Positions 52,479 to 61,378 of a stretch of DNA of 64,000 nt are shown in pieces (position 1 is the stretch's first letter; each line of letters begins with the position of its first letter). The position numbers and the translations under genes are program-made. Where the stretch lies: positions 62,001 through 126,000 of the forward strand of contig NZ_BONI01000014.1 in the NCBI RefSeq assembly GCF_016862635.1. Reading direction: 5' to 3'. Origin of the DNA: Catellatospora coxensis. Lineage in GTDB: Bacteria > Actinomycetota > Actinomycetes > Mycobacteriales > Micromonosporaceae. The notes beneath the pieces were generated by a model that made no database searches, had not been told where the DNA came from, and saw only the letters and a program-made list of their open reading frames with translations.

Positions 52479-54086
52479 ATGACCGGCACGGCAACGTCGT
52501 CGTGGCAGGCAGGAACCCTGCTGGAGGACCGCTACCTGCTCACCGAACCCGCCGGACGCGGCGGCAGCGCCACCGTCTGGCACGCCCGCGACGAGCGACT
52601 GGGCCGGATGGTCGCCGTCAAACTCCTCAGAACCGAACTGCTCGACGACGAGGCCGCGCTGAACCGCCTCCAGGTCGAAGCCCAGGCGCTGGCCAGGCTG
52701 CGCCACCCGAACCTCGCCGACGTCTACGACTACGCCCTGGTCCGGCACGGCAGCCAACTGAGCGCCGCGTACCTGGTCATGGAACTCATCGACGGCGCCC
52801 CCCTCACCCGGTTGCTGGCCGACCACGCCGACCTGCCCTGGCAGCAGGCCGCGCGGATCGGGGCGCAGACCGCCGACGGGCTGGCCGCCGCACACGCCCG
52901 CGGCATCGTCCACCGCGACATCGCCCCCGGCAACATCCTGCTCACCGCGTACGGCGTGAAGCTCATCGACTTCGAGCTGTGCGCCCCGCCCGGCAGCGCC
53001 GAGTACGACCCCGACGGCCAGCTCATCGGCACCCCCGCCTACGTGTCACCCGAACGCCTCGACGGCCGGCCCGTGCAACCCGCCGCCGACGTGTACGCCC
53101 TCGGGGTGCTGCTGTACCGGATGCTCGCCGGCCGCCTGCCCTGGCGGGCCGACAGCGCCGTCGCGCTGATGACCGCACCGCGGCTGCGCCCGCCCGCTCC
53201 GCTGCCGCCGGTGCCGGGCCTCCCGGCGCCGCTCGCGGCGCTGGTCACCGCCTGCCTGGCCGAGCAGCCGCAGCAGCGGCCGACCGCCGCCGAACTCGCC
53301 GACACGCTGCGGACCCACACGCCCGAGCAGATCCCGGCCCTCGTACCCGCCGCCTCGCAAGGCGACGACGCACCCACGCACATCCTGCCCTGGCGGCCGA
53401 CCGACCCCCGCCGGCGCCGCCGACACCTGGCCGCCGCGGTGGCCGCGGCAGCGCTCGCCGCCGCGGGCGCTGGCTGGGTGATGAGTACCCGGGCCGATGC
53501 GCCGCAGGTCGGCCCCGCGCCGTCGCCGCAGGCGGGCGCCGCCGACTGCACGGCGGTGTACCGGCTGCTGTCCGTAGGCCGAGGCCGTTACCGCGCGGGC
53601 CTCACCGTCACCAACACCGCCGACACTCCGGTCAGCGGGCCTGTCGCGTTCGCCGTCCCGGCCAAGCAGCGCATCGACGCCGCCCACGGCTGGACGCAGC
53701 ACGACGGCACCGCCACCAACGACACCGTCCGGGCACTGGACGCCGGCAAGTCGACCACGATGACCGTCAGCGGCACGTACACCGGCGCCCACGCGCTGCC
53801 CACCACGTTCACGCTGGCCGGCCGTTCCTGCACGCCGACCCTGCTGAGCATGTCGGGCAGCCTGCTGCCGCTGCCGACGACCGGCGGCGCCACGGTGGCG
53901 ACAGACCCCCGTCCGGGCATCCGGACAGCACCGCCCAGTGGCCGGGCCGACGATCCGGCCCCACCGGCGTCGGCGTCACCGCCACCGCAGGTCTCCCCGT
54001 CGGCCGTCCAGCCGTCGTCGAGCCCGACCAGCCAAGACAACGGCAACGGCCGGGCCATGGCCTCCGCGCAGGTCGAAAGCCGCTGA
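52479..54086 (+). CDS. Atypical membrane Ser/Thr kinase with extracellular CBM2-like domain
   Basis: 535 aa. Kinase domain: glycine loop GRGGSATVWHA, K48, VHRDIAPGN (residues 144-152), IDFELC (163-168) and GTPAYVSPERL. The Lys of HRDLKP is Ala and the DFG Gly is Glu. The Asp residues remain, so activity is plausible but atypical. A TM helix lies at 317-334. Residues 357-452 match a family-2 carbohydrate-binding module: CTAVYRLL, GRYRAGLTVTNTADTPVSG, HGWTQHDGT, LDAGKSTTMTVSGTYTG, FTLAGRSC with the two terminal Cys. So it may sense polysaccharides. The tail is Pro/Ser-rich. GAGGACCCC upstream of the ATG. Confidence 0.88.
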   Translation: MTGTATSSWQAGTLLEDRYLLTEPAGRGGSATVWHARDERLGRMVAVKLLRTELLDDEAALNRLQVEAQALARLRHPNLADVYDYALVRHGSQLSAAYLVMELIDGAPLTRLLADHADLPWQQAARIGAQTADGLAAAHARGIVHRDIAPGNILLTAYGVKLIDFELCAPPGSAEYDPDGQLIGTPAYVSPERLDGRPVQPAADVYALGVLLYRMLAGRLPWRADSAVALMTAPRLRPPAPLPPVPGLPAPLAALVTACLAEQPQQRPTAAELADTLRTHTPEQIPALVPAASQGDDAPTHILPWRPTDPRRRRRHLAAAVAAAALAAAGAGWVMSTRADAPQVGPAPSPQAGAADCTAVYRLLSVGRGRYRAGLTVTNTADTPVSGPVAFAVPAKQRIDAAHGWTQHDGTATNDTVRALDAGKSTTMTVSGTYTGAHALPTTFTLAGRSCTPTLLSMSGSLLPLPTTGGATVATDPRPGIRTAPPSGRADDPAPPASASPPPQVSPSAVQPSSSPTSQDNGNGRAMASAQVESR

Positions 54087-54341
54087 GGCGACAGCGTCAG
54101 TGCACTGCTGAGTCCTGCGGCCGCGCACGCGGGCAGCGGGCAGCGGACATGCCCGTCCGCCGACGGGAGCGGCTGTCTATGGGCCTGGGCGGGACCTTAC
54201 GCCGACAACCACAGCGTGCAATGCGCCTGGTTCAACTCCGACGGCAACCGGGGTGACGACTGCATCTACGAGGAGAACCCCGGTGGCATGCGCAACCAGG
54301 CCTCGTCCCTGATGAACGGCACGGCGCGCGGCAACCGGTGA
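54087..54341 (+). pseudogene. Start-less relic of a secreted small Cys-containing (I36-like) protein
   Basis: Immediately after the kinase stop codon, the same frame is open for 84 codons without ATG/GTG. It reads like the end of a signal peptide (ALLSPAAAHAG), then a mature domain GSGCLWAWAGPYADNHSVQC, GDDCIYEENPGGMRNQASSL. The MRNQASSL(M)N ending resembles peptidase inhibitor family I36 (NNRASSVxN). The N-terminal part with its start must have been lost when the region joined the kinase gene. Confidence 0.5.
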
Positions 54342-54423
54342 GAGGCGGTGGCACCACGTCAGGTGCCACCGCCTGCCGGCAGTTCGGAACGCGGACTTGC
54401 CACGTACGCGGGAACAACGCGGG

Positions 54424-54798
54424 TCAGTGGAAGTGGATGGTCTGTGTGCCGTGGTCGCCGATCTGCACTCCTTGTGCATGTGATGCGTCGACGTTGAACT
54501 TGGCGGCCTTCCGGAGGAGGTTGAGCAACTCCTGCGCCGCCTGATGTGTCGGATCGTCGACACCGGTTCTGGTGAGTTCCGCGACGAGGGTCGCATGCTG
54601 CTCCTTGGCGGGATCCGTGGCCTGTTCAACCAGGCTCTGGCCCGCCTCCTCGGCAGTTCCGCCGCGACGCAGTAGCCCCACCACGAGTCCCTTGAGCTTC
54701 TGCAGCGTCTCGGTGACGAGCGTCGTGGCCGCGCCGCTCAATCCGGCCTTCGTGCCCTCCACCAGCGCCGATACCACGAGTGATACCACCGGATCCAT
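54424..54798 (-). CDS. Small protein with C-terminal RHIM-like amyloid motif (putative effector of the VMAP system)
   Basis: 124 aa. The N-terminal half is helical and hydrophobic (VVSLVVSALVEGTKAGLSGA; LQKLKGLVVGLLRRGG), followed by a charged helical region (EEAGQSLVEQATDPAKEQH). The last 20 residues contain HAQGVQIGDHGTQTIHF (about 107-123), the V/I-Q-I/V-G core of RHIM-like bacterial amyloid signalling motifs. The same QIGxxxTQ motif starts the divergent VMAP gene. The pattern 'helical N-terminal domain + C-terminal amyloid motif' is that of Bell-type membrane-acting effectors, which are triggered by amyloid templating. Assignment as effector is an inference. Confidence 0.8.
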   Translation of the reverse strand: MDPVVSLVVSALVEGTKAGLSGAATTLVTETLQKLKGLVVGLLRRGGTAEEAGQSLVEQATDPAKEQHATLVAELTRTGVDDPTHQAAQELLNLLRKAAKFNVDASHAQGVQIGDHGTQTIHFH

Positions 54799-54880
54799 GA
54801 CTACCCACCTTCCGCCGCCTGGGTCGCGGGTTCCACACTAGAACCTTGCGAATACAGCGGTGTCGATCAAGGAGGATGGA
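54799..54880. promoter_or_regulatory. Divergent promoter region of the amyloid-motif/VMAP locus
   Basis: Only 82 nt separate the starts of the effector gene and VMAP, so both promoters must overlap here and coordinated control is likely. AAGGAGG at 54869-54875, 5 nt before GTG 54881, is an almost perfect SD and decides the VMAP start. No palindromic operator was found. Confidence 0.5.
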
Positions 54881-56197
54881 GTGGAGGCCGAGCGTACCGG
54901 TGCCGACGTGACCACCTCCGGCACGCAGGGACAGCAGATCGGCTCGAACAACACCCAATTCATCATTTACCACGGTCCGGCTGAGGCGAAGGACAGCGAC
55001 GGGCGTGAGCACACGAGCAGCGTCCTTGCCGAGCTGCTGCTGCCAGCCGAGCGGGAGGCGCTGCACAGACACCTCGACCTCCTTGACCCGCCGCCGACCG
55101 CCGTGGATCTGGATCGGATCCTGGACCGGACGTTCGACGGACTCGTGCCGCTCAACCTCGACCCCGCCGTCGGCGCCACTGCCTTGAGCGAGTCGCTCGA
55201 GGCCATGGCGTTCGACGAGGGCATGCCGCCGCTGCTCGTGTTCGTCGCGTGCCTCGCCCGGGAGCGCCGCGGTGCCGGCTCCGTGGTGTACCCGTGGATC
55301 CGCCAGGTGGCGCGGCGGCTGAGGATCCCTGCCGACCGGGTCCGCACTCTGCTCACACCCGTGCCGCCGGCCGATCCTTCGGCACGCCCGGCCCGACTGC
55401 TCATCCGGGTCGATCCGCACCCGCTGGACGACCAGCTGTACCGGCTGCATGCGTGGTGGTCGTGGCAGGACGGCGGGACGACGCCGTATCCCGTCAACGG
55501 TGTGCTGGGTCCCGACGACGTTCGCCCACGGGGCGAGGAGCTCCTTCGGCGGCTGTCGGCGATGCTCGTCGACTCCGGTCCGGTCATGGTGACCGTGGAG
55601 TTCCTGCTGCCCTGGTCGCTGCTTGACCAGCCGGTGGAGAGCTGGTCGGTCGGGGCCGGTCCGTACGAGCCGCTGGGGCTGGTCCATCCGGTCGTGGTCC
55701 GCTCGCTGGACAGGCTGGCCGATGCGCATGCTCACCCGCAGTGGTGGGCACGATGGCATCGGCTGCGCGCCGGTGGTGTGTCGCATCGTGAGATGGCCGA
55801 CTGGGTCGACTGGCCGCAGCCGGTGCCCCACGACGAGTGGGCGACGCACCTGGCCGGCCTGCTGCTGCGGGAGGAACTGGTGTGCCTCGGACTCGCGCAG
55901 CCCTACCAGGTGGGCGGGCGCGACAGGCCGGACGCGCTGGTGCTGGCGGTACGGGCGGGACTGCCGGCGGTGCTGTGGGCACGTGCTCCCCACGCCCTCA
56001 CCGGACTGCAGGCTGTGGTGACCGACCTGTGTTCGGCCGACGCCTTGAACGAGCTGCCCGCCGTCGTACGCCGACTGCGGATCGAAGCGGTCGCCAGCGG
56101 CCGGTCGGTGACCGAGTTCGTGTTGATGTGGGACGACCCATCCGGGCTCCCCGAACCGCCATCCATGCTGATCGCCCCCTACGCACGCGAGGAGTGA
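54881..56197 (+). CDS. VMAP (vWA-MoxR-associated protein) with N-terminal RHIM-like motif
   Basis: 438 aa. Residues 13-30 hold TSGTQGQQIGSNNTQFII, a RHIM-like amyloid signalling motif matching that of the divergent 124-aa protein. Residues 40-130 form a helical adaptor part (SVLAELLLPAEREALHRHLD). The rest is the conserved VMAP C-terminal domain: RLLIRVDPHPLDDQLYRLHA, VMVTVEFLLPWSLLDQPVES with the FLPW/W hallmarks, then APHALTGLQAVVTDLCSADA. VMAP proteins are the adaptors of ternary MoxR-vWA conflict systems. GTG 54881 chosen by its SD (AAGGAGG, 5 nt); GTG 54860 lacks one. 2-nt gap to MoxR. Confidence 0.88.
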   Translation: MEAERTGADVTTSGTQGQQIGSNNTQFIIYHGPAEAKDSDGREHTSSVLAELLLPAEREALHRHLDLLDPPPTAVDLDRILDRTFDGLVPLNLDPAVGATALSESLEAMAFDEGMPPLLVFVACLARERRGAGSVVYPWIRQVARRLRIPADRVRTLLTPVPPADPSARPARLLIRVDPHPLDDQLYRLHAWWSWQDGGTTPYPVNGVLGPDDVRPRGEELLRRLSAMLVDSGPVMVTVEFLLPWSLLDQPVESWSVGAGPYEPLGLVHPVVVRSLDRLADAHAHPQWWARWHRLRAGGVSHREMADWVDWPQPVPHDEWATHLAGLLLREELVCLGLAQPYQVGGRDRPDALVLAVRAGLPAVLWARAPHALTGLQAVVTDLCSADALNELPAVVRRLRIEAVASGRSVTEFVLMWDDPSGLPEPPSMLIAPYAREE

Positions 56198-56199
56198 CC

Positions 56200-57189
56200 G
56201 TGGCCGACAACGTACGAGCCGAACCGCCGGCCTGGTGGATCTTCGACGGCGGCGGGCGGCCGCATGACCGTATCGAGCAGCTGCCTGCGCCTCCGCCGTG
56301 GCGGAAATTCGACGGCGACGGCGACCAGTTGGTGGACGCCACGATCCCGCGTCACATCGGTGCGAACGCCGGTGCGGCGTTGCGTCCGGACCGCCATACG
56401 GTCGATCTCGTCAACGCGGCGATCTACCTGCGTCGGCCTCTTTTCGTGTCCGGGGCACCGGGCACCGGCAAGTCCACCCTGGCGTACAGCATCGCTCACG
56501 AGCTCGGCCTCGGCGCGGTCCTGCACTGGCCGATCACGAGCCGGTCGACGCTGCTCGAAGGCCTGTACCTCTACGACGCGATCGGGCGGATGCAGGAGCG
56601 CAACGACAACGGCACGGTGTCCAACGTCGGAGACTACATCCGTCTCGGTCCGCTGGGCACCGCACTGCTCGATGCTGACCGACCGCGGGTCCTGCTCATC
56701 GACGAGATCGACAAGTGTGACGTGGACCTGCCCAACGACCTGCTTCATGTATTCGAGGAGGGCACGTTCGTCGTTCCCGAGCTGGAGCGTTTGCCGGACG
56801 ACCCTGCCGGGGTCGAGGTGTTCACGGCGGATCCGGGTCGGCGCCATCGCGTGGTCAACGGCCGCGTCCGCTGCCAGGCTTTCCCGATCGTGGTGATGAC
56901 CAGCAACCGCGAGCGCGAATTTCCGGCGGCGTTCCAGCGTCGGTGCCTGCGGCTGCATCTGGACGCGCCGGACGGCGCCAAGTTGACCGCGATCGTGGCC
57001 GCTCACCTCGGCCAGGTCGACGACGTGACTCGTGCGCGGATCGAGGCTTTCCTGGGCCTGCACGCCGACGGCCGTGACCGGGCCATCGACCAGTTGCTCA
57101 ACCTGCTGTTCCTGGCCCGGTCCGGCCGGGACGTCACCGAGGACGTGCTGCAGCGGCTGGTCGCGCCGCTGGCGGACGAGTCGCAGTGA
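56200..57189 (+). CDS. MoxR-family AAA+ ATPase of the VMAP ternary system
   Basis: 329 aa. Walker A GAPGTGKS (residues 85-92), Walker B LLIDEIDK (165-172), sensor 1 VMTSNRER and arginine fingers in FPAAFQRRC are intact. Also DAATIPRHIG-like RPDRHTVDLVNAAIYL upstream of the P loop. MoxR proteins act with vWA partners as chaperone-like complexes. In VMAP systems they are thought to gate effector activation. GTG start at 56200 has GAGGAG at 5-6 nt, and the stop overlaps the next gene as GTGA. Confidence 0.92.
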   Translation: MADNVRAEPPAWWIFDGGGRPHDRIEQLPAPPPWRKFDGDGDQLVDATIPRHIGANAGAALRPDRHTVDLVNAAIYLRRPLFVSGAPGTGKSTLAYSIAHELGLGAVLHWPITSRSTLLEGLYLYDAIGRMQERNDNGTVSNVGDYIRLGPLGTALLDADRPRVLLIDEIDKCDVDLPNDLLHVFEEGTFVVPELERLPDDPAGVEVFTADPGRRHRVVNGRVRCQAFPIVVMTSNREREFPAAFQRRCLRLHLDAPDGAKLTAIVAAHLGQVDDVTRARIEAFLGLHADGRDRAIDQLLNLLFLARSGRDVTEDVLQRLVAPLADESQ

Positions 57190-60100
57190 CCGACGCCGGC
57201 GCGGGGCTCGCCCGCGTGATCACCGGTCTTGAGCGGTTCCGCGCCGAGGAGATCGCGGACGCGTTGTGGCTGGCCGCCCACGTGTCTGCCGGGCCGGACC
57301 GCGCCACGGCGCTCAGGCCGCCGAAAGATACGCGATCGGATAAGCTGCCGATGCCGGCGCCGGGCGCCGAGTCGTCCCTCGGCGCGTCGCTGCCGGGCCC
57401 ATCGGAGCTGCAGGTGCTACCGGTTCATGCCGACGTCGGCGCTGCTGCCGGGTCGCCGGTCCGGGCTTCGGCGCTGCGCGCGGTGAGCACCTGGTCCGGC
57501 CCGGCCCAGCTGCCGCTCATGCGGGCGCTGCGGCCGTGGCGGCGCACCTCCATCGCGGCTAGGCGGCACGAACTCGACGAGGATGCGACCGCGTCTTTCA
57601 GCGCCGACGTCGGGCGGCTGGTGCCGGTGATGCGCCCCAGCCGCGAACAGCGGTTCGACCTGGCGCTGGTCGTCGATATCAGCCAGTCCATGCAGTTGTG
57701 GCGTGACGGCGCGCAGGAGCTGCGGCGCACCTTTGAGCGGCTGGGAGCCTTCCGGTCTATCCAGCTGTACGCGTTCGACGCCGACACCGGCTGGGTGGGT
57801 CCACAGCGGCTGCGGCACGCCCCGACCGCAGGCCGGTCGCAGCGTCCGGCAGTGCTCTGGAACCCGGCCAGGCCGCGCCTTGTCGTCATGTACACCGATG
57901 GCATCGGGGCCGCCTGGCACAACGATGCGGTGGCGATGCTGGCGCAATGGCGTCGCGGCGGTCCGGTCGCCGTCGTTCACGCGTTGCCGCATCGGTTGTG
58001 GGAGCGGACCCGCCTGGCCGCCGTGCCGGTCTGGTGGAGCCCGGCGGGGCATGCCGACGGCGGCCTGCACGGTGAGCTGCGCGGCGGAGCCAGGGCTGTT
58101 CCGCGCGACGGTATCCGGTTCCTCAGCGTGCCGTTGCTGGAGTTTCGCCCGGACTGGCTGGCGGCCTGGAGCAAGGCGATCGCTGAAGGCCAGCCCAGGG
58201 TGCCCGGCGCTGCGGTGAACCTCACGGCGTCTGCGCCACGCCAGACTGGCGGCGGTGAGGTGGGCGCACGAGTCAGAGCGTTTCGCGTATGGGCGACTGA
58301 CGCGGCGTTCGCGCTGGCAGGTCACCTGTCGGCCGCGCCGCTGACCGTGCCGATCATGCAGCACGTGCAGCGCTCTCTGCTGCCCTCATCGGGCCCGGCA
58401 GACCTCGCCGAAGTCTTCCTGTCCGGGCTGCTGACCCGTGTCGCGGGCGCTTCGGGTGTGGCCGCCCGCAATGCCGTGGCGTACGACTTCGCACCTGGCG
58501 TCCGGGACCTGCTGCGTCGGACAGCGAGCCGGCCTGATCTGCATGACGTGCTCATGACGCTCGCCGCCGCTCCCGGCGACCTGGCGGCGCCGTTCGGGCA
58601 GATTCTGGACTACCGGTTGCTCTTCCCGAGTGAGGCCGGCACCGCTGCCCTGGACCAGGCGAGCCGGCCGTTCGCGGTCATCGCCGCCGATGCGTTGCGG
58701 GCCCTGGGTGGTGAGTTCGCCGTGGCCGCGGAACGCATCGCGCCGCGCGCGCCGGCCGCTGACTCTGATGTCCGAGCCGCATCGCACACCACTGCCTCGT
58801 CGCCTGCGGCGACCGCGGCCGAACGGCACGGTTCCTCGTCCGCGCACGGAGGCGTTGCCGTGGCTGAAGCCAGGGCCTCCTACAAACGGTTCAAAGGCTT
58901 ACGGGACCGTGGGCAGGTCGACTGGCCTGTGCAGAACCTGCCGGCTCGAAACTTCTCGTTCACCGGCCGCCGTGCCGCTCTGGCCCGCATCCGTGCGGCG
59001 TTCGAGCAGCGCGCACACACGACGGTGGTGTTGCACGGCATCCGGGGCTCCGGCAAGACCCAGATCGCCGCCGAGTTCGCGCATCGGTATGCGGAGAACT
59101 ACCCCATTGTGTGGTGGGTCCGTTGCGGCCACGTCGATCAGGCGCGGGTCGGTATGATCGATCTCGCGGAACGACTCGGACTGCTCGACGACAGCCGTGT
59201 CGACGGTTCCCTGGCCGAGCTGCGGCTGTACCTGAGCGCAAGCGACGTGCCGTACCTGCTGATCTTCGACGACGTGGACAGCGAGCAGGAGCGGACCATT
59301 CGCGAGCTGTTGCCGTCCGAAGGCGGCCACGTCATCCTCACCACCACCGACCGTGAGCTGTCCTACGACGCCACGATGCTCGAGGTCGAGGTGCTCGACT
59401 TCGCGCCGGACGAGGCCAGCGAGTTCCTCTCACGACGGCTGCCGGGCATCACCGACGGCCAGTTGGCCGACTTCATCGAGCTGGCCGGCCGGCTGCCCCA
59501 GGCGCTGGACATCGCGGCGTTGATCGACCCGGCCGTGCTGCACACCCAGTACGCGCCGTCCGACCCGGTGGTCAGCGCGCTGGACATCGCGCGGGCCGAG
59601 TTGAGCCCGGAGCACCGCGACGTCTGCGACCTGTTCGCCTGGTTCGGCTCCGCGCCGGTGCCGATCGCGCTGCTGCAGCGGGCCGGGGCGGTGCTGCCAT
59701 CGCCCCTGGCCATGATCCTGCGCAACCGGATCGAGTTGCGCCGGGCGCTGCGTGCCCTGGCCAACTCCGGCTTGATCCGGTTGACCGAGCACCAGGTCGA
59801 AATGACGCGACTCGCCAGGCAGGCGCTTCGGGCGGTCCTGCCGGCCGATGCCGACGCGCGGGCCCGCCACCACGTGCACGAGATCCTGGCCCGAGCGGCG
59901 CTGGGTTCACCGGGAACGTTGACACAGGGGGAGCTCGCTGCCATCAGCAGCCACGTTCAGCCCGCGAGGCTCGTCGAGTCGGTCAACTCGGACGCACAAC
60001 GGCTGATCGCCCACGTGATCAGGCACCGGTCGCTGACCGGGGACCTGACCGGCGCCGCGGACCTGGCGAGTCAGGCCGTGAACGTGTGGCAGCGACCCGA

Positions 60101-61313
60101 GTTCCTCGGCCCCGACCACGAACTGGTGCTGTCCGTCCAGGCGGAGCTTGCCGACGCGTGGCGCGAACTGGGTGAGTACACCCGGGCCCGGAAACTGGCC
60201 GTTGACGTGGTTCGGCGACTACACGCAAGCCCGGTCCACGGTGCCGACCATGAACTGACCCTGGCCGCGGTCGTCGGCGCGGCCACCGACCTACTGGTGG
60301 CCGGCGAATACGCCCAGGCAGTCACGGCCAGCCGGCAGAACTACGAACGATCACTGGCGGTGTTGGGAACAACCCACCCGCGCACCGCGGACTGCCGGCG
60401 GCGGCTGTCGGCGAGCCTGCGCCATGCGGGCAGCTACACCGAGGCGGCCGACCTGGACACGCGGGAATTCGAGCGGCTGGAGGCCGAGGACAGCGCCGCA
60501 ACCGTCCGGGTCGCCTTCGCGCTCGCCGAGGACCAGTTCGGGCTGGGGCACTACGACCGGGCTCTGGAGCTACTGGACCGCTACCTGCCCCTCGGCAGCA
60601 GGCTGATCGGCGAGGGCGACTCGGGCATGCTGGCGGCCCGGCGCACGGCCGCGGTTGCCCGCAGCCGCCTGGGCTGGCCCCAGGCGCTCGACGAACTCGC
60701 AGTGTTGTATGCGCGCTGCCGCGAGATGCTCGACCGTTCGGACGCCCACCTGCTGTCGGTGACGATCAGTTACGCCAACGCGCTGCGGAATGCGGGTGTC
60801 ACCTCACGGGCCGAGGGCCTCGTCCGTGACGCCGTCGAAGGTTATCGGAGCAGGCTGTCCGACGGGCATCCGCAGACCGCTGCCGCCCGGGTGAGTCTCG
60901 CGGCGATGCTACGAGCCCGTGGCCGGCGTACGGATGCCCGAGATACGGGGCGTCAGGCCGCTGATCAGCTCACGACACTGTTGGGAGCGAGCCACCCGCA
61001 CGCTATCGCGGCCGCCGTCAACCATGCGACCGACCTGTCGCTGACTGGTGACCGGGTCGGCGCGGTGCGGGTATCCCAGAAGGCGTACGCGACCGCGCTC
61101 CACGCGCGCGGACCACGTCACCCGGATACGCTGGCGGCGGGCACGAATCTGGCATTGGACCTGGCATCTGTCGGCACACCCGACGATGACCTGTGGGAGC
61201 TTATGCTGACCGGTTGGCAAGATCTGCTCGGTGAGCATGAATTTGTCACGCGGGTGGTGCTCGGTTCACGCGTCGAATGCGATATTGATCCGATGCCGAT
61301 CAACACCAGATGA
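57186..61313 (+). CDS. vWA (SAV_2336-type)-STAND NTPase-TPR protein of the VMAP system
   Basis: 1375 aa. Residues 105-330 form the SAV_2336-type vWA region: LMRALRPWRRTSIAARRHEL, RFDLALVVDISQSMQLWRDG with MIDAS DISQS (164-168), and RPRLVVMYTDGIGAAWHND. Residues 330-540 are the associated helical part. NB-ARC/STAND NTPase: FTGRRAALARIRAAF, Walker A GIRGSGKT (618-625), Walker B LLIFDDVD (about 690-697). From about 960 to 1340 there are TPR repeats (DAWRELGEYTRARKLAVDVV; FGLGHYDRALELLDRYLPLG), the sensor. The NCBI name for this architecture is the FxSxx-COOH tetratricopeptide protein, but no FxsA/FxsB partner is present here. GTGA overlap with moxR. It is intact, without frameshift. Confidence 0.9.
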   Translation: MTDAGAGLARVITGLERFRAEEIADALWLAAHVSAGPDRATALRPPKDTRSDKLPMPAPGAESSLGASLPGPSELQVLPVHADVGAAAGSPVRASALRAVSTWSGPAQLPLMRALRPWRRTSIAARRHELDEDATASFSADVGRLVPVMRPSREQRFDLALVVDISQSMQLWRDGAQELRRTFERLGAFRSIQLYAFDADTGWVGPQRLRHAPTAGRSQRPAVLWNPARPRLVVMYTDGIGAAWHNDAVAMLAQWRRGGPVAVVHALPHRLWERTRLAAVPVWWSPAGHADGGLHGELRGGARAVPRDGIRFLSVPLLEFRPDWLAAWSKAIAEGQPRVPGAAVNLTASAPRQTGGGEVGARVRAFRVWATDAAFALAGHLSAAPLTVPIMQHVQRSLLPSSGPADLAEVFLSGLLTRVAGASGVAARNAVAYDFAPGVRDLLRRTASRPDLHDVLMTLAAAPGDLAAPFGQILDYRLLFPSEAGTAALDQASRPFAVIAADALRALGGEFAVAAERIAPRAPAADSDVRAASHTTASSPAATAAERHGSSSAHGGVAVAEARASYKRFKGLRDRGQVDWPVQNLPARNFSFTGRRAALARIRAAFEQRAHTTVVLHGIRGSGKTQIAAEFAHRYAENYPIVWWVRCGHVDQARVGMIDLAERLGLLDDSRVDGSLAELRLYLSASDVPYLLIFDDVDSEQERTIRELLPSEGGHVILTTTDRELSYDATMLEVEVLDFAPDEASEFLSRRLPGITDGQLADFIELAGRLPQALDIAALIDPAVLHTQYAPSDPVVSALDIARAELSPEHRDVCDLFAWFGSAPVPIALLQRAGAVLPSPLAMILRNRIELRRALRALANSGLIRLTEHQVEMTRLARQALRAVLPADADARARHHVHEILARAALGSPGTLTQGELAAISSHVQPARLVESVNSDAQRLIAHVIRHRSLTGDLTGAADLASQAVNVWQRPEFLGPDHELVLSVQAELADAWRELGEYTRARKLAVDVVRRLHASPVHGADHELTLAAVVGAATDLLVAGEYAQAVTASRQNYERSLAVLGTTHPRTADCRRRLSASLRHAGSYTEAADLDTREFERLEAEDSAATVRVAFALAEDQFGLGHYDRALELLDRYLPLGSRLIGEGDSGMLAARRTAAVARSRLGWPQALDELAVLYARCREMLDRSDAHLLSVTISYANALRNAGVTSRAEGLVRDAVEGYRSRLSDGHPQTAAARVSLAAMLRARGRRTDARDTGRQAADQLTTLLGASHPHAIAAAVNHATDLSLTGDRVGAVRVSQKAYATALHARGPRHPDTLAAGTNLALDLASVGTPDDDLWELMLTGWQDLLGEHEFVTRVVLGSRVECDIDPMPINTR

Positions 61314-61378
61314 CGCCTCGTCACCCGGGCAGCGTGATGGTCGCCCTCAACGGCTTCCAGCGAGAACTAGCGGCGCTG

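Noticed and set aside
57186-61313. Member of an FxSxx-COOH RiPP system
   Set aside because: The architecture carries that name in databases, but no FxsA precursor, FxsB radical SAM protein or FxsC lies nearby; linkage to VMAP and MoxR explains it better.
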